Assembly (NCBI RefSeq): GCF_025698545.1
Contig: NC_068567.1
Coordinates: 59,153,371-59,217,370 of the forward strand
Direction of reading: 5' to 3'
From: Gossypium raimondii
Taxonomy: Eukaryota > Streptophyta > Magnoliopsida > Malvales > Malvaceae
Length of the DNA stretch: 64,000 nt
The position numbers were made by a program, and so were the translations under genes. Below are positions 9,908 through 21,525 of the stretch, one piece after another (positions within the stretch are counted from its first letter, which is position 1; every line of letters starts with the position of its first letter). The notes below the pieces were generated by a model. It did not search any database, had not been told where the DNA came from, and worked only from the letters and a program-made list of their open reading frames with translations.

Positions 9908-11818
9908 ATGGACTGTAATTACTCCAAAAACAAGTTCTTTCTAGTGCTTGCTTTGTTGAACATGGCTGCCACATTGGTAAAAGGTCAAGGTACCCGTGTT
10001 GGGTTCTATTCAACCTCATGTCCTTTAGTTGAATCCATTGTTAGTTCCACGGTTCAGTCCCATTTACAGTCTGATCCTTCACTTGGTCCAGCCATACTAA
10101 GGATGCACTTCCATGACTGCTTCGTCCATGGCTGCGATGCTTCGATCCTCATCAATGGCCCCGACACAGAGAAAACTGCTCCCCCGAACCTTGGAGTGAG
10201 AGGATATGAAGTTATTGATGATGCCAAAGCACAAGTTGAAGCCACTTGTCCAGGAGTTGTCTCGTGTGCTGATATCCTCGCCCTTGCTGCCCGTGATGCT
10301 GTTTTTCTGGTAACCAATTAACCCATCATTCAATAAGCCTCTAAATATTTTTGCAGACACACATATATATATTCATGCAGGCAAAAGGACAGAAGTGGGA
10401 TGTGCCCACGGGACGAAAAGATGGAAAGGTTTCCCTGGCTTCTGATGCTGACAATTTGCCTGCCTTCACGGATTCCATCGAAGAACTCAAGCGAAAGTTC
10501 GCTGCATTTGGTCTAAACGCTCGTGATCTTGTCACCCTTGTTGGTAAGTGGTAACCATTATTTCGATTTCCGTATATACCAGGGACCAGGGGCTGCGCTA
10601 AGGGTCCGCACTCCGCAGGGACTTTACCCTTCAAATGGAAAATTTTCTTTATAGTCCCTTTAAATTTAAAATCATGTTAATGCAATAATAAAATTGCACT
10701 TTAGCCCTCTCCAGATGGTAAATATTCAGTTTAATCCCATTAAAAATTCTTTGATACAATAATAAAATTATAATTTAATTCCCTTAAATATATATAATTT
10801 AATTTTCACCCTCCTAAAATAATTTTTTTGGCTCCGTCCTAGGTATATACGCATATATGCATATATATATTAATTAAGGTGCAGCTAATCTATAAAGGTG
10901 AAAACACTTCTCTAGTTCTTCTTAATTTTGATATTGAACAAATTAGTACCTCTTAAAAAATGAAACAATTTAATCTTTGTCAAATTTGAAAGTTAGCAAC
11001 TAAGGACAAATAATTATGGCATTAATGTTTTCCATTAATTGTACATAAGTGTGATTTATAATAACAAATTTAGCCCTTGATGTTTATACATTTTGGGTAA
11101 ATGTTGACAGAATATATAAATATTGGGATAAATTTGTTAAATCAAGATCAAATGAATAGAATGTGTAAACTTTAATGGCTAAATTTGTTATTATACCAAT
11201 AAAACATATGTACAATTGACGAAAAACATTAACAAAGTGATTAATTGTCCTTAGTTACTTTCAAAATTGACATGGATTAAATTGCTCTGATTTTTTTAAA
11301 GGAACCAATTTGCTCAATATCAAATTGTGAAGAACCAAAGAAGTCTTTGTACCTATTTGAAATGTGTTGAATTGCTTTTTTTGTTAACAGGGGCGCACAC
11401 CATTGGAACCACGGCTTGCGAATTTTTCAGCTATAGATTATTCAACTTCAGTGCAACCAGCAACGGCGCAGACCCATCGATCAACCCTGACTTTGTCTCT
11501 CAACTCCGAACACTTTGTCCGTCGAATGGGGACGGCACGAGACGAGTTGCTTTAGACACGGATAGTGTGGATTCATTCGATGCATCTTTCTTTCATAATT
11601 TGAGGAAAGGCCGAGGCATACTAGCGTCTGATCAAATGTTATGGACGGATGGTTGTACGAGATCCATAGTTGAAAGCTACTTGGGTGTTAGAGGCTTGCC
11701 ATCATTGAAATTCAACGTGCAATTTGGTAAGTCAATGGTGAAGATGAGCAACATTGAAGTGAAAACAGGGACCAATGGTGAAATACGCAAAATTTGTTCT
11801 GCAATAAATGAAGTATAA
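9908..11818 (+). CDS. Class III peroxidase, secreted (three exons)
   Basis: Plant secretory haem peroxidase, which oxidises phenolics with H2O2 in the cell wall or vacuole. Exons: 9908-10309, 10381-10543, 11391-11818; GT-AG borders, phases 0 and 1, giving 330 residues, the usual family length. An N-terminal hydrophobic signal ([17 protein letters not shown]) is followed by mature [13 protein letters not shown]. The distal haem site is LRMHFHDCF, with catalytic Arg and His. The Ca-site segment is VHGCDASIL, and [13 protein letters not shown] and [19 protein letters not shown] are family blocks. The proximal His lies in [15 protein letters not shown] 9908 was chosen because the upstream in-frame extension has no ATG. 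Many family genes have three introns; this one has two. Intron 2 (847 bp) contains two MITEs. All catalytic residues seem present, so it should be functional. The physiological substrate cannot be told. Confidence 0.93.
10580..10842. mobile_element. hAT-type MITE in peroxidase intron 2
   Basis: An exact 8-bp duplication GTATATAC flanks the insertion (10572-10579 and 10843-10850). The ends read CAGGGACCAGG and, in reverse complement, CTAGGACGGAGCC, a weak terminal inverted repeat. The interior is non-coding and AT-rich. An 8-bp target duplication is the hAT signature. Confidence 0.7.
10905..11345. mobile_element. Foldback MITE (family B) in peroxidase intron 2
   Basis: Two arms of about 190 bp are inverted copies. 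Landmarks on the left are ACTTCTCTAGTTCTTCT, GCAACTAAGGACAA, AATGTTTTCCATTAATTGTAC and ATAACAAATTTAGCC. Each appears in reverse complement in the right arm (11180-11345). The same family recurs at 33735-34195. It ends about 45 bp before exon 3 and may crowd the splice acceptor. Confidence 0.75.
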
Positions 11819-11829
11819 CCTTTCTCACT

Positions 11830-12151
11830 GGAGTTGAGAATACAACTGTATCATTTCTTATATTATGATCTTTTAGCCTAAGCTGTCTATCTTGCATGCA
11901 AAGGGAAACAATAAAATTGACAAACTCGAATTTCCTTGCTTTATTTTACATGTTATATTTTACATATAGAATATGATTAATTCTAAGGTTTCATCTCTTT
12001 ATCTAAATTAGATTAATATTAAATACGAATAAAGAAAAATAAAATAAATATTTTATTACCAAAACAAATTATTTAAGATAATTACCTTGTAATATTGTAA
12101 TGATATATATGCCTTACTCCCGAACAGATTTCCTCTACTTTCTTATTATGA
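11830..12151. other. Peroxidase 3' flank, no further gene
   Basis: AT-rich sequence including the likely 3' UTR, with an AATAAAATTG poly(A)-like motif near 11910. Nothing else was recognised. Confidence 0.5.
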
Positions 12152-12154
12152 TTA

Positions 12155-12846
12155 GGGTGATCAAAATTTTATTTGATTTGAAAAAATCGAATTTTAAGTT
12201 AATCAAATCGAGTTATTCTAGTTAACTCGAATAAGTAATTTGAATTTCGGGTTCGAGTCGAATTGAATTTTGAAAATATCTCTTTGGTGTAAATATCCAT
12301 AAATTTTAATACTTTGAATAACATATTGGTGTAAATATCTCTTTGGTCACTATAAATTTTGAAAATGAGGAAATTGACCTCTCTCAACAAAAATCACAAA
12401 AAAAATTCAAAATATTTATAAAAATTCCAAAATTTATATTTTAAAAAATCTAAATAATATAAGAGAAAGTTAAAATTTTAAAAATTTTCTAAATTAATAA
12501 TTTTTAGGTCCTTGAATTAACTTATTTTAAAAAAATTAAACTTCTTTATATATTCTTTAGAATTTTTAAAAATATATATATAATTTTGAAAATTTTATAA
12601 ATATTTTGAATTTTAAAAATTATTTTATAATTTTTGTTGAGAGAGACCAATTTGCTCATTTTAAAATTGACAAGGACCAAATGGGTATTTATACTATTCA
12701 TTATTCAATTATTCGAGTTATTTGAATTGCACTCAACTTGAACTCGAAACTTGAATTACTTATTCAAGTTGACTAGAAAAATTAAATAATTCGATTCGAT
12801 TAACCCGAAATTTAAATTTTTTATTTGAATAGAGTTTTACTCACCC
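12155..12846. mobile_element. Tourist-like MITE with TTA duplication
   Basis: The ends are GGGTGATCAAAATTTTATTTG and, reverse-complemented on the right, GGGTGAGTAAAACTCTATTC. TTA flanks both sides (12152-12154 and 12847-12849). The arms pair over about 140 bp, including TCGAATAAGTAATT-type blocks seen in both orientations. The inner AT-rich part repeats an 'AAATATCTCTTTGGT' motif. No coding potential. Confidence 0.75.
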
Positions 12847-12849
12847 TTA

Positions 12850-13176
12850 AAAATTGTGTTGATTGTTTTGATTCAATAAAACATTTTTTATTTATCTATT
12901 TGAGAAAAAACGGTGTAAAATAAATAAAAGTTCTATTAAATAAACAAAATATATTTCAAAATAAAATAAAATTAAGTTAAAGGTGGAGTAATGAAATTTA
13001 AGGAGCACATATAGTGGGAAAAAGGGGTAGAGGAAATCTATTCGCCGTATCCCCTACACCTTATTTTGTTGGAATCCCGTTAAGTGTCCATCTTATAAAA
13101 ATTCATTAATTTATTAATGGTAAAGATAATTATATCTCATTTGCCACTTGTAAGCATGACAAGCATCAGTAAATGT
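12850..13176. other. AT-rich spacer, no gene seen
   Basis: No coding or repeat structure could be supported between the Tourist-like and hAT MITEs. Confidence 0.5.
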
Positions 13177-13184
13177 GTTGATAG

Positions 13185-14178
13185 TAGAGGTGTTCATGGG
13201 CCGGTCGGCCCGGCCCGGCCCGATGGCTCGCTCAAAATATGGGAGGGTTCGGCTAAAAATATAGGCCCAAAATATGGGTTTGGGAAAAAACGAGGCCCGT
13301 TTAGAAAATGGGCTGGGCCTCGGGCATTAGGGGTGTGCAAATTTCGGGTAAAACTTAAAAAATTTGGTTAACCGACCGAATTCGGTTAATCGATAGGTTA
13401 ACCGAATTTTTTCGGTCGGGGGTCGGTTAATTATTTTTTGATTTTTCGATTAACGGTTAATTTGGTTCGAAACTTGTCGGTTAACCGAATTTTTTCGGTT
13501 TAACCGAAAAAATTAATAAATAAAATTATAATATAAATAGGCCTACTATTCACCTAAACCAATCCAAACTCAAGTATTCAACCCAACCCAATTACCCAAC
13601 CCAACCCAATCATAAAAATTACAAATAATTTAATAAATAAAAATAAAATTCTAAAACTAAAACTAAAGTCTAAAAGTCTAAAAATAATTTAATTATGTAG
13701 TGATTCAATTCGGTTAATTCGGGTAATTCGGTTAATTCGGGTAATCCGGTTAATTCGGGTAATCCGGTTAATTCGGTTAATTTTTAACCAAAAATAAAAA
13801 ATATATAATTTTCGGTTAATTCGGTTAACTGACCGAATTAACCGAAAAGATTTCGGTTCGGTTAATTTTTTTTGAAAAAATTTTGGTTCGGTTAACGGTT
13901 AAAAATTTTGAAAGGTCGGTTAATTCGGTTAATGTTATTTCGGGTCGGTTAACCGAATGAACACCCCTATCGGGCACCACTTTTTGGCCCGGGCCTGGCC
14001 CGGCCTAAATATAATAAATATAATTTTTATTTTAAAATATTTTTAAAATACTTTTTTTATTTTTTATTTTTAAAATAAATTTTTGGTGTTTATTAAAAAA
14101 TGGGTCGAGCCGGGCCGAGCCCGGGCTTAGGATGCAGGCCAAAACTTTTTAGCCCAGCCCGGCCCATGAACACCTCTA
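13185..14178. mobile_element. hAT MITE (outer), 8-bp duplication GTTGATAG
   Basis: Perfect 8-bp duplications GTTGATAG lie at 13177-13184 and 14179-14186. The terminal repeats read TAGAGGTGTTCATGGGCCGG at the left and, inverted, TAGAGGTGTTCATGGGCCGG at the right. The subterminal DNA is unusually GC-rich with repeated GGCCCGG/CCGGGCC blocks, while the core is AT-rich. Another MITE is inserted inside (13328-13969); without it the element is about 350 bp. Confidence 0.92.
13328..13969. mobile_element. hAT MITE (inner) nested in the outer MITE
   Basis: The ends are TAGGGGTGTGCAAATTTCGG and, inverted on the right, TAGGGGTGTTCATTCGGTTA. The flanking 8-mers are TCGGGCAT (13320-13327) and TCGGGCAC (13970-13977), 7 of 8 identical. 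The interior is built from many GGTTAATTCGG / GGTTAACCGA units in both orientations, which makes it highly self-complementary. Confidence 0.88.
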
Positions 14179-14186
14179 GTTGATAG

Positions 14187-15353
14187 CGATACATAATTGA
14201 TAGATGCTAGAAAAATACCTTAGCAGGAGTATGTATATATGAGTTCCCACACATCAGAAAAAACTCTAATAACTCTTTACCACTCGGCAAGCTTCATCTT
14301 CTTCCTTCAATTTACCTCTTCACTTCCTCCTTCATTCACACCCTTTCTCATTGACTCACCTCCATCCACAGCCAACATCAACAAGCAAGATTGGTTTTCC
14401 TGTTAGGAAGCTGGGGTTTCTCTTTGTATTTTGTCCGTCACCATTGTTGAAGCCAAGTGTAACCTTCATATTTGTTTTCTTACAATTATATTAGCAATGT
14501 TTATAGGCTTTTCATAATGCTTTCAGCCTTGTTTTTAAAAAAAAAAAAAAACAGTGATCTTTTTTAATATAATAATACATCATTATAAAAGTGATTAGAA
14601 CTGTTTATGAGTTTTATATATCTTATTTAAGTCCCGACCAAACCAATACAACAATCTATTTAACCATTATAAAATATATTTTTATAATTTTCTATATTAA
14701 TATTTTATATTTTTATTATGCTTTTGATTCAATAATAAAATGATTTCTTTTAGTTTTCCCAAAAAAGAACGGATAGTCCGATCTTTAGATATCTACAAGG
14801 GATCGGATGTTTTTTTAAATATATCTGGTAATGAGCTGGAAGAACAAGGACATATAGCATTGTACTTAGCTTGAGAAAGGCTTGTAAGAAATTATAAATA
14901 GAATATCCACAAGAAAATGTGCTTAAGTGTCTTGGAAAATCCGAAAGCTGGTGTTGGAAATAAGGCAATTGGACCCCATTTGGGAGCAGAAGGATGTTGC
15001 ACTCAATTTAAGTAATATGTATAATTAAGATTTTGAAAATTCAATAAAAAAAATTTGAGGTTGAGAGATTAATTTAAATTTTGGGTTATAATTTAAAAAC
15101 TTCTAGTGCAATTAACCCTATATAATCATATGAGATAACGTCGTCTCCTTGTAGGGTTCTCAGCAATAAATTCCAAAAAGGAGACAAGTTGAGACATTAT
15201 TGTCCTCGTTTTTGCCTTCTTCAACAAAGATTACAGATAGCTGTAATGGAATTTTCCCTAGAATATTTTGATGTTTATGATGCAACCGCATACATTAATT
15301 TTTCCACCTCAACAGAGGAGAAGCAAACTCAATTTTCACTCAGTTACTGAGTC
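14187..15353. other. Intergenic; upstream region of the receptor-like kinase
   Basis: No complete gene seen. A pyrimidine-rich, leader-like stretch at about 14280-14460 looks like a plant 5' UTR but no coding exon could be attached to it. A TATATAA motif at about 15119-15125 could be a TATA box for the gene starting at 15354, though the leader would then be about 200 bases. Confidence 0.4.
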
Positions 15354-17326
15354 ATGGAGTCGCCGCAGTTTCCCAAATATCTTCTTTTCGTCATCCTTTT
15401 TTCACTCTACAGTACTTCCATCGCTCAATATGAAGAGGAAAGGGATGCTCTATATGCTGTCAAGCACACTTTCAATGATCCATTCTTAAATGATAACTGG
15501 AATGGCCTTCAATGCTATGAAAACACCTCTTTTTGGTATGGTATTCAGTGCACAAATGGCCGTGTCACTGCAATATTATTGGAAAGTAAGGGATTATCGG
15601 GCAAAATAAATGCCGATGCATTTGTTTTGCTTTCTGAATTGGTTACCCTTAGCTTCAAGAACAATTCTTTGTCAGGGAACATAATGGATTTCTCATCCAA
15701 TCCCAAGTTGAAGGATATCGACCTGTCGAAAAACATGTTTGATGGGCCAATTTCACGTTCACTTCTTAGTCTTAACTTGTTGGAATCGTTGCAGCTTCAA
15801 GATAATCATTTAACAGGTCCAATCCTAGGATTCGACCAAACCAGTTTAACATCATTCAATGTTTCCAACAACAGTATAACCGGTCCGATTCCGGGAACTG
15901 ACACACTGAGATCGTTCAGCTCTGCTTCGTACTCCAGCAACGGCCCCTATATGTGTGATGATTCATCGAATTCCAGTAGCGGTTGTTATTTTAGTGAAAA
16001 CGAAACAGCGGGAGGAGGAGGCTCCAAAAAGGAACCTGTTTCCACTGTATTTATAGTTTTCGATGTGCTTGGCTTACTCGCTGGGATTTTGCTTCTATTT
16101 CTTTACTGTAAAAAGTCCAGGCAGCTAAAGAAGCTGATTCAAAAATACCAGCTTGAAGAAAAAGATGAAGACGATTTAGAGATGGAAAGGATGAGTAATT
16201 TTCATTACAATGAAAGCAAAGATGAAAGCGTTATTATTTCTGCAGAAGTGAATAATAGATCTGTTACAAATGAAGAGAAGGGGAAACTTATATTCATGGG
16301 GGACGAAGACCAAGCAGGTTTTGATTTGAACGACCTGTTGAGAGCTTCTGCTGAAGGATTGGGTAAAGGGCTTTTCGGCAATAGTTATAAAGCTACATTG
16401 GATGGCAGACCGTCTGTTGTGGTGAAACGCTTGAGGGATTTAAAACCATTGAGCTACGATGAGTTCACGGAGGTGGTACGGATAATTACAAACCAAAAGC
16501 ATCCCAATTTGCTTCCTTTGCTCGCTTACTTTTATTCCAATGATGAGAAGCTGTTCCTTTACAGATATGCCATGAATGGAAACCTCTTCAACCGCCTTCA
16601 TGGTGAGATAATTAAATACTGTTGTAAGTTGCAACTTATTTTTGTTGTTTTTTATAGTTTTTTTTATGAAAAATTGCAGGAGGGAGAGGAACAAGAGACC
16701 GGATTCCATTGAGATGGAACTCGAGATTAGCCATTGCTCGAGGGGTGGCTCGAGCAATGGAATATCTTCACCTCAATCCCAACTCCAAATGTATTGTTCC
16801 TCACGGGAACCTGAAACCGTCCAACATTCTCCTCGACGGAAACGACAACGTTCTCATCTCCGATTACGGTCTGGCTTCACTCGTAGCCGTTCCCATCGTA
16901 GCACAACGACTGGTGGCATTCAAGTCACCGGAATACCAGCACTCGAAACGCATTTCAATGAAATCCGACGTGTGGAGTTACGGTTGCTTTCTTCTGGAAC
17001 TACTAACAGGAAGACTATCAGCTCACTCAGCACCACCAGGGATCAATGGGGTGGATCTTTGCAGTTGGGTTCATCGAGCTGTTAGAGAAGAATGGACAGC
17101 TGAAATATTCGATATTGAGATATCGGTGCAACGAAGTGCGGCTCCCGGAATGCTGAAGCTGCTGCAGATTGCGATACGTTGTTGCGATAAGATACCGGAG
17201 AAACGGCCGGAAATGACGGAAATTGTGAGGGAAATAGATAGCATCAAAGCCGTTGATTCAGACGATTCGGATGAATTATCTGCGGATCAATCGTTAACAG
17301 ATGAATCTTTCTCGGCTAATGCTTGA
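15354..17326 (+). CDS. LRR receptor-like kinase (subfamily III type), probable pseudokinase
   Basis: A plasma-membrane receptor-like protein of 631 residues. Exons are 15354-16602 and 16680-17326 with a 77-bp GT-AG intron, phase 1; an intron inside the kinase domain is usual in this subfamily. Order: signal peptide (residues 1-24), LRR N-terminal cap with a W-x-G-I-x-C motif (61-66), about five LRRs (72-180), a short Cys/Ser-rich juxtamembrane piece, a membrane helix (about 229-252), a basic then acidic stretch, and a kinase-like domain (about 330-600). The glycine loop LGKGLFG and the Lys in VVVKRL (358) are kept. The HRD catalytic loop is HGNLKPSN (458-465), without the catalytic Asp, and DFG is DYG (478-480). 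This matches LRR-III proteins called probable inactive kinases, so it likely signals by scaffolding. The ligand is unknown. ATG 15354 directly precedes the signal peptide. Confidence 0.92.
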
Positions 17327-17514
17327 CAGTACTTGTGGTTGGAGATGGGAGAAGCTGGTAAGATTTTGAAACTGTGGGGGCTTCAAAGTTTGCAAGAATC
17401 TGTCGTTATGAATCAGAGAATCCAATCATGGAATCGGAAAATCGAGCTTTCAAAGTCTCCTTTTTGGCAATTTTCTATGTTTGCATGAGTTGTTGTATCC
17501 TGTAATATTTAGGT
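17327..17514 (+). other. Probable 3' UTR of the receptor-like kinase gene
   Basis: Follows the stop at 17324-17326 and has moderate base composition up to about 17510, where repeat-like AT-rich sequence begins. No clear poly(A) signal was identified. Confidence 0.4.
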
Positions 17515-17729
17515 TAAATTCTATTATTGGTACTGTACTTTGCAAGATATATGGATTTTATTCCTCTACTTTAATTTAGTCAATTTTAATTCCTGTGCTT
17601 TTAAATTTTTAAAATTTTAGTCATCACCAAACTATAACTCTTAAATTCATTAAGTCAAATTCTATTATTTCTAAAATATTATGTGCCAAACTCCATATTA
17701 GCTTGCTATTTCCGCATATTTTGCTCACT
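17515..17729. repeat. Left half of an inverted-repeat (MITE-like) element split by the Copia insertion
   Basis: Landmarks TGGTACTGTACTTTGCAAG, CCTCTACTTTAATTTAG and AAAATTTTAGTCATC recur in reverse complement and in reverse order on the other side of the Copia element (22690-22815). The two halves together would make a foldback element of about 360 bp. Divergence is considerable. Confidence 0.45.
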
Positions 17730-17734
17730 AAAAA

Positions 17735-18150
17735 TTTTGGGGATCGACCTAATTAAGCAACAAGTAAAAAATAGCGAAATAAATTGAGAAATTGAACACA
17801 CAAATTTAACATAAAAAAACTCCTCCAAATAGGATAAAAAATCACAAGCAAAGATAATTTTACTATAATGGCCAAAGAACGAAAAGTACAAAAGATGGAG
17901 ATAAAAACTAAACCCCGAAAACAAAGAATCCTCAAAACGTAAACACAAAATTTTCTAAATGTGTTGTGAGTTCTAATCTCTAATGGATGTATTTTCTAAG
18001 GATGTAAAAGAGCCTATTTATAAGCTAAATTCATAGGTCAAATAATAATAAAATAATCCACACTAATCAGAGTTTGATTGAAACAAATAAACAGAATTTA
18101 ACTAGAAGATTATTTCTCAAATATGACTGAAATAAGAGTCATATTTAACA
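17735..18150 (-). repeat. Copia 3' LTR (left copy)
   Basis: Aligned by eye to 22248-22663 over its full length, with scattered substitutions and indels that balance to the same total of 416 bp. Its plus-strand left end (TTTTGGGGATCG) has lost the TG dinucleotide. Confidence 0.88.
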
Positions 18151-18198
18151 AATCTCCACATTGACTCATATTTTCACAACGTCATCTTTGCCAAAACC

Positions 18199-20770
18199 TG
18201 TAACACCCCTAACCCGAATTCGTCGCCGGAACAGGGTTACGGAGACATTTCATTTTATGTAGCATTCATATTTGAAACCAATCAAAATTAAAACATTAAT
18301 GAGCTAACGTTGGCCAATTTAACTTATACATGTCATTCAATGCATTATTCCCGTAACATGCACAAATTCAACATTCAAGTTATTTCAATAATTTTCATGT
18401 ATCAACAATATATATATCATGATTGATGAGCTCATCAATACCATGATTTCCATTCCCTTGTTTTTTTTTCCATATTTATCCCGTTGAATTTCCCAGAATT
18501 TCGATGGATTTTCAAGGGTACACTTTAGTGTACAAATCCGGGTCCGTCAATTCATATTCATGTGCGCACATTTTCATTTCAGAGAGCACACTCCCGCAAA
18601 CCTCATCTTTACAACGGGATTACCAGTCCAGGCTAAATCCCCTGTAATATAAACTCATAGAGTATTGCCAGGATTACCAGTCCAGGCTAAATCCCCTGCA
18701 ATGACAATTACTCTAATGAGCTTGGATCTGAATTACCAGTCCAGGCTAAATTCAGACCCTAATTCGGATTACCCGTCCGGGCTAAATCCATTTTCCACAT
18801 ATTCTTCGGGAGGGCTATATCAGGATAGGATCACCCATCCGGGCTAGATCCTTTTTACCGTCAATTCCTTTTCAAAGATCCATCAAATTTTCCTTCCATT
18901 CAACCGGGATTTCTTCCCCTTTTTATCAAATATATCAATGTTTCATCAATTTTCATACAATAAACATTCAAATCATATTAACATCAATAACAAACATTTC
19001 AGGCATTTAAGAATATAATTCAAGTTACACAAACTTACCTCGATACTTGTTCGTAAATAAAATTCTACTAATCCCGAACTTTTTCTTTTCCTCGATCTAG
19101 CTTCGTATTTGAATTTTCTAAATCTAAAAAAATAAATTTAATCATTAATCTAATACATTTCATGTTCATATGTAACATTCTTTATAATTTCATTATTATT
19201 TATAGTGCATTCAAAGTTGTCTCACTGAGTCATAGTCACTAAATTATTTATATCTTGAGCTAAGGAACTCCAAATTAAGATCCACTAATTTTCCCTGAAA
19301 CTAGACTCACATATCTTCTTACCATAAAATTTTAAAAAAATTTCAGCCAATAAGTACAGTTTATTCTTTAAAGCTTCCCCTGTTTCACTGTTCAACAGTT
19401 CCAACCCCTCTTCACTAAAAATTAATTATCTCATTTTACATAATTTAGATGATGTTCTTGTTTGTTTCTTCTGAAAATAGACTCATCAAGGATTCTAATA
19501 ATATAAATTATAACTCATAATAATTTTTTTACAATTTTTAATGATTTTCCAAATTCAGAAGAGGGGAACCTGAATTCATTCTGATCTTATCTCACAAAAT
19601 CTATTATATCTCATGATTTACAATTTCATTACTTACACCGTTTCTTTTATAAGAAACTAGACTCAGTAAGATTTAATTCCATATTTTTTCATCCTCTAAT
19701 TTCATTTCCACAATTTATGGTGATTTTTCAAAGCTAACCTACTGCTGCTGTCCAAAACTGTTTTAGTGCAAAATGTTAATTACTAAGTTTATCACTTCCT
19801 TACTCCCTTTCTCTATAATATTTCCCATCACTTTCACTTATTTCTCTTCACTAATATATCAAGAACATAAGAATTTATATAAGAAAACTCTACTATAACA
19901 TCTTTTCCATGCTATTTCAATAATATCAAACTTAAAAATATATTGAAATCTTGATATTCTTACCTTGTGCTATTGATTTCAATCTTTAACTTGATTTTCT
20001 CTCTCCTCCAGCTTCTACTTCTTGAATCTAACTTGATATTCTAGCTCCCCATAGTCTCCTTATCAATTTTCTCTCTTGGTGGCTATGGAAATTTTTTTGA
20101 TTTCTAAGTGAAAATGGTGAATTTTGGGTGGGAGGACCAAATTGTAAAGAAAGCAAAACTTTCTTTCTTCTCTTCTCTTCTAACGTGAAATGCATGGAAA
20201 AATGGTGTAATGGATGATTCTTCATCTTCCTTTTCTTATATATACTAAATAAAATACTAATAAAATAATGAAATATCATTTAAAAATTAAATTAAAATAT
20301 TAATAAATTAAAATTTATTTATTTAATATAAAATATCTCCAACATCATCATTATCTTCTAGATTTCTCTCTTCTAATTGATCATTTTGCCCTTTATAATT
20401 TTAAAATTCCATCATTGAGTCATCACTTAATTTGGTAAAATTGTGATTTAGTCCTCAAAATTCTTCACCTTTTCAATTTGGTCCTAATTCATAGATTATT
20501 CTACCCTTAAAATATTTTCACTATTGGTCCTTCAAATTTTCATATTTACACTTTAACCCTTCAAATTTTGAGTATTTACTCTTGGACAACAAAACTTTTC
20601 TCACTTTTACAATTTAGTCCTTTCTTGAATTAATATATAATATACCATAATATACTTCCCAATGTTAACATAACTCAAAATTTCCCCTCTTCGTCATTGT
20701 ATTTCCTTATTTTTACTATATCGAGGATACTACCTTACTTTCTTACTGTAGTAATTTTCAGGGTATTACA
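18199..20770 (-). repeat. Gypsy-type solo LTR with AAACC target duplication
   Basis: On the plus strand it runs from TGTAACACCCCTAACCCG to AATTTTCAGGGTATTACA, flanked by AAACC at 18194-18198 and 20771-20775. No internal coding sequence, primer-binding site or second LTR is present, so it is a solo LTR of 2572 bp left by LTR-LTR recombination. Related LTR families begin TGTAATACCC and end GGGGTGTTACA, so the likely orientation is minus. Its ends match the pieces at 1318-1512 and 3187-4141. It sits inside the Copia element and is therefore younger. Confidence 0.88.
18612..18852. repeat. Degenerate tandem repeat inside the solo LTR
   Basis: Five units built on GGATTACCAGTCCAGGCTAAATCC at spacings of about 45-60 bp, the later ones changed to ACCCGTCCGGGCTAAATCC and CACCCATCCGGGCTAGATCC. 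Each unit is an imperfect palindrome (GGATT...AATCC). Confidence 0.85.
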
Positions 20771-20963
20771 AAACCCGCCACGGGCCTATCTTGAACTATG
20801 CAGGGAATTAACTAAGTCGAATATGTGCTTAGAAATTGGAAGACTTCTAGCCTTCAACTTGTACATTGCCAAATCAAAACTAACTCGGGTCTGATTTTCA
20901 CGAATACAGTGCCCTAACTTTTCAAAACCTACATCCAAAAGAGAACCTCTCTTCAAGAAACAG

Positions 20964-21400
20964 TCATATTTTTTCCCCTCCTATGACCAAGTTCCGCTCC
21001 AAACGAATTGACTTCGACTCCATAACTGACGAGGGACGTCCGATTTCACTAGTCACTGTAGAACCTTCCAAAATATAAAGACTACTAGTTCTTTTACCTT
21101 TTAACAAAACGAGATCTCCACGAGATACTTTAATGCCGCTCGACTCGATGTTGATTCTGCATCCTTTCAAGTCTAAAATACTCAATGATATGAGATTTTT
21201 TTGTAAATCAGGTACATACCAGACATCTGAGAGTGTCCTAATCGTCCCATCATGTATCCTAATTTTAACAGTACCAATACTAATTACCTTACTAGATGAA
21301 TCGTTTCTCAGGCGCACAACTCCACCTTCAACTGAACTATATGTGGAGAACCATTATCTATTGGGATACATGTGGAAAGAACATCCCGAATCTAAGATCC
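20964..21400 (-). pseudogene. Copia protease / GAG-pre-integrase start, truncated
   Basis: Minus-strand reading shows the retropepsin motif WILDSGCSFHM (about 21395-21360), a stop shortly after it, then an open 117-residue stretch typical of the Tnt1 linker between protease and pre-integrase (TIRTLSDVWYVPDLQKNLIS, then LVLLKGKRTSSLYILEGST). The reading stops at 20964, and the rest of pol does not follow. The catalytic Asp is present but the gene is not intact. Confidence 0.85.
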
Positions 21401-21525
21401 ACTCGGACGTAAGCTTGAAGTTATCGCTTGTTGACACTAACAAGAAATCATCATTGCTTTCATCGGCTAAATTAGCACTAGCTACATCTTCCTCGTTACT
21501 CTCAATAACTCTTTTATTTCACAGT

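Noticed and set aside
13117-13371. Open frame of 84 codons
   Set aside because: It spans the edges of two hAT MITEs; the coding appearance comes from the GC-rich terminal repeats.
14280-14470. Leader-like stretch as the first exon of a gene
   Set aside because: No open frame or following exon could be joined to it.
16642-17085. 147-codon plus-strand frame overlapping the receptor kinase exon 2
   Set aside because: It is a shifted-frame shadow of the conserved kinase C-lobe.
20028-20279. 83-codon minus-strand frame
   Set aside because: Inside the Gypsy solo LTR, with no resemblance to any protein family I know.
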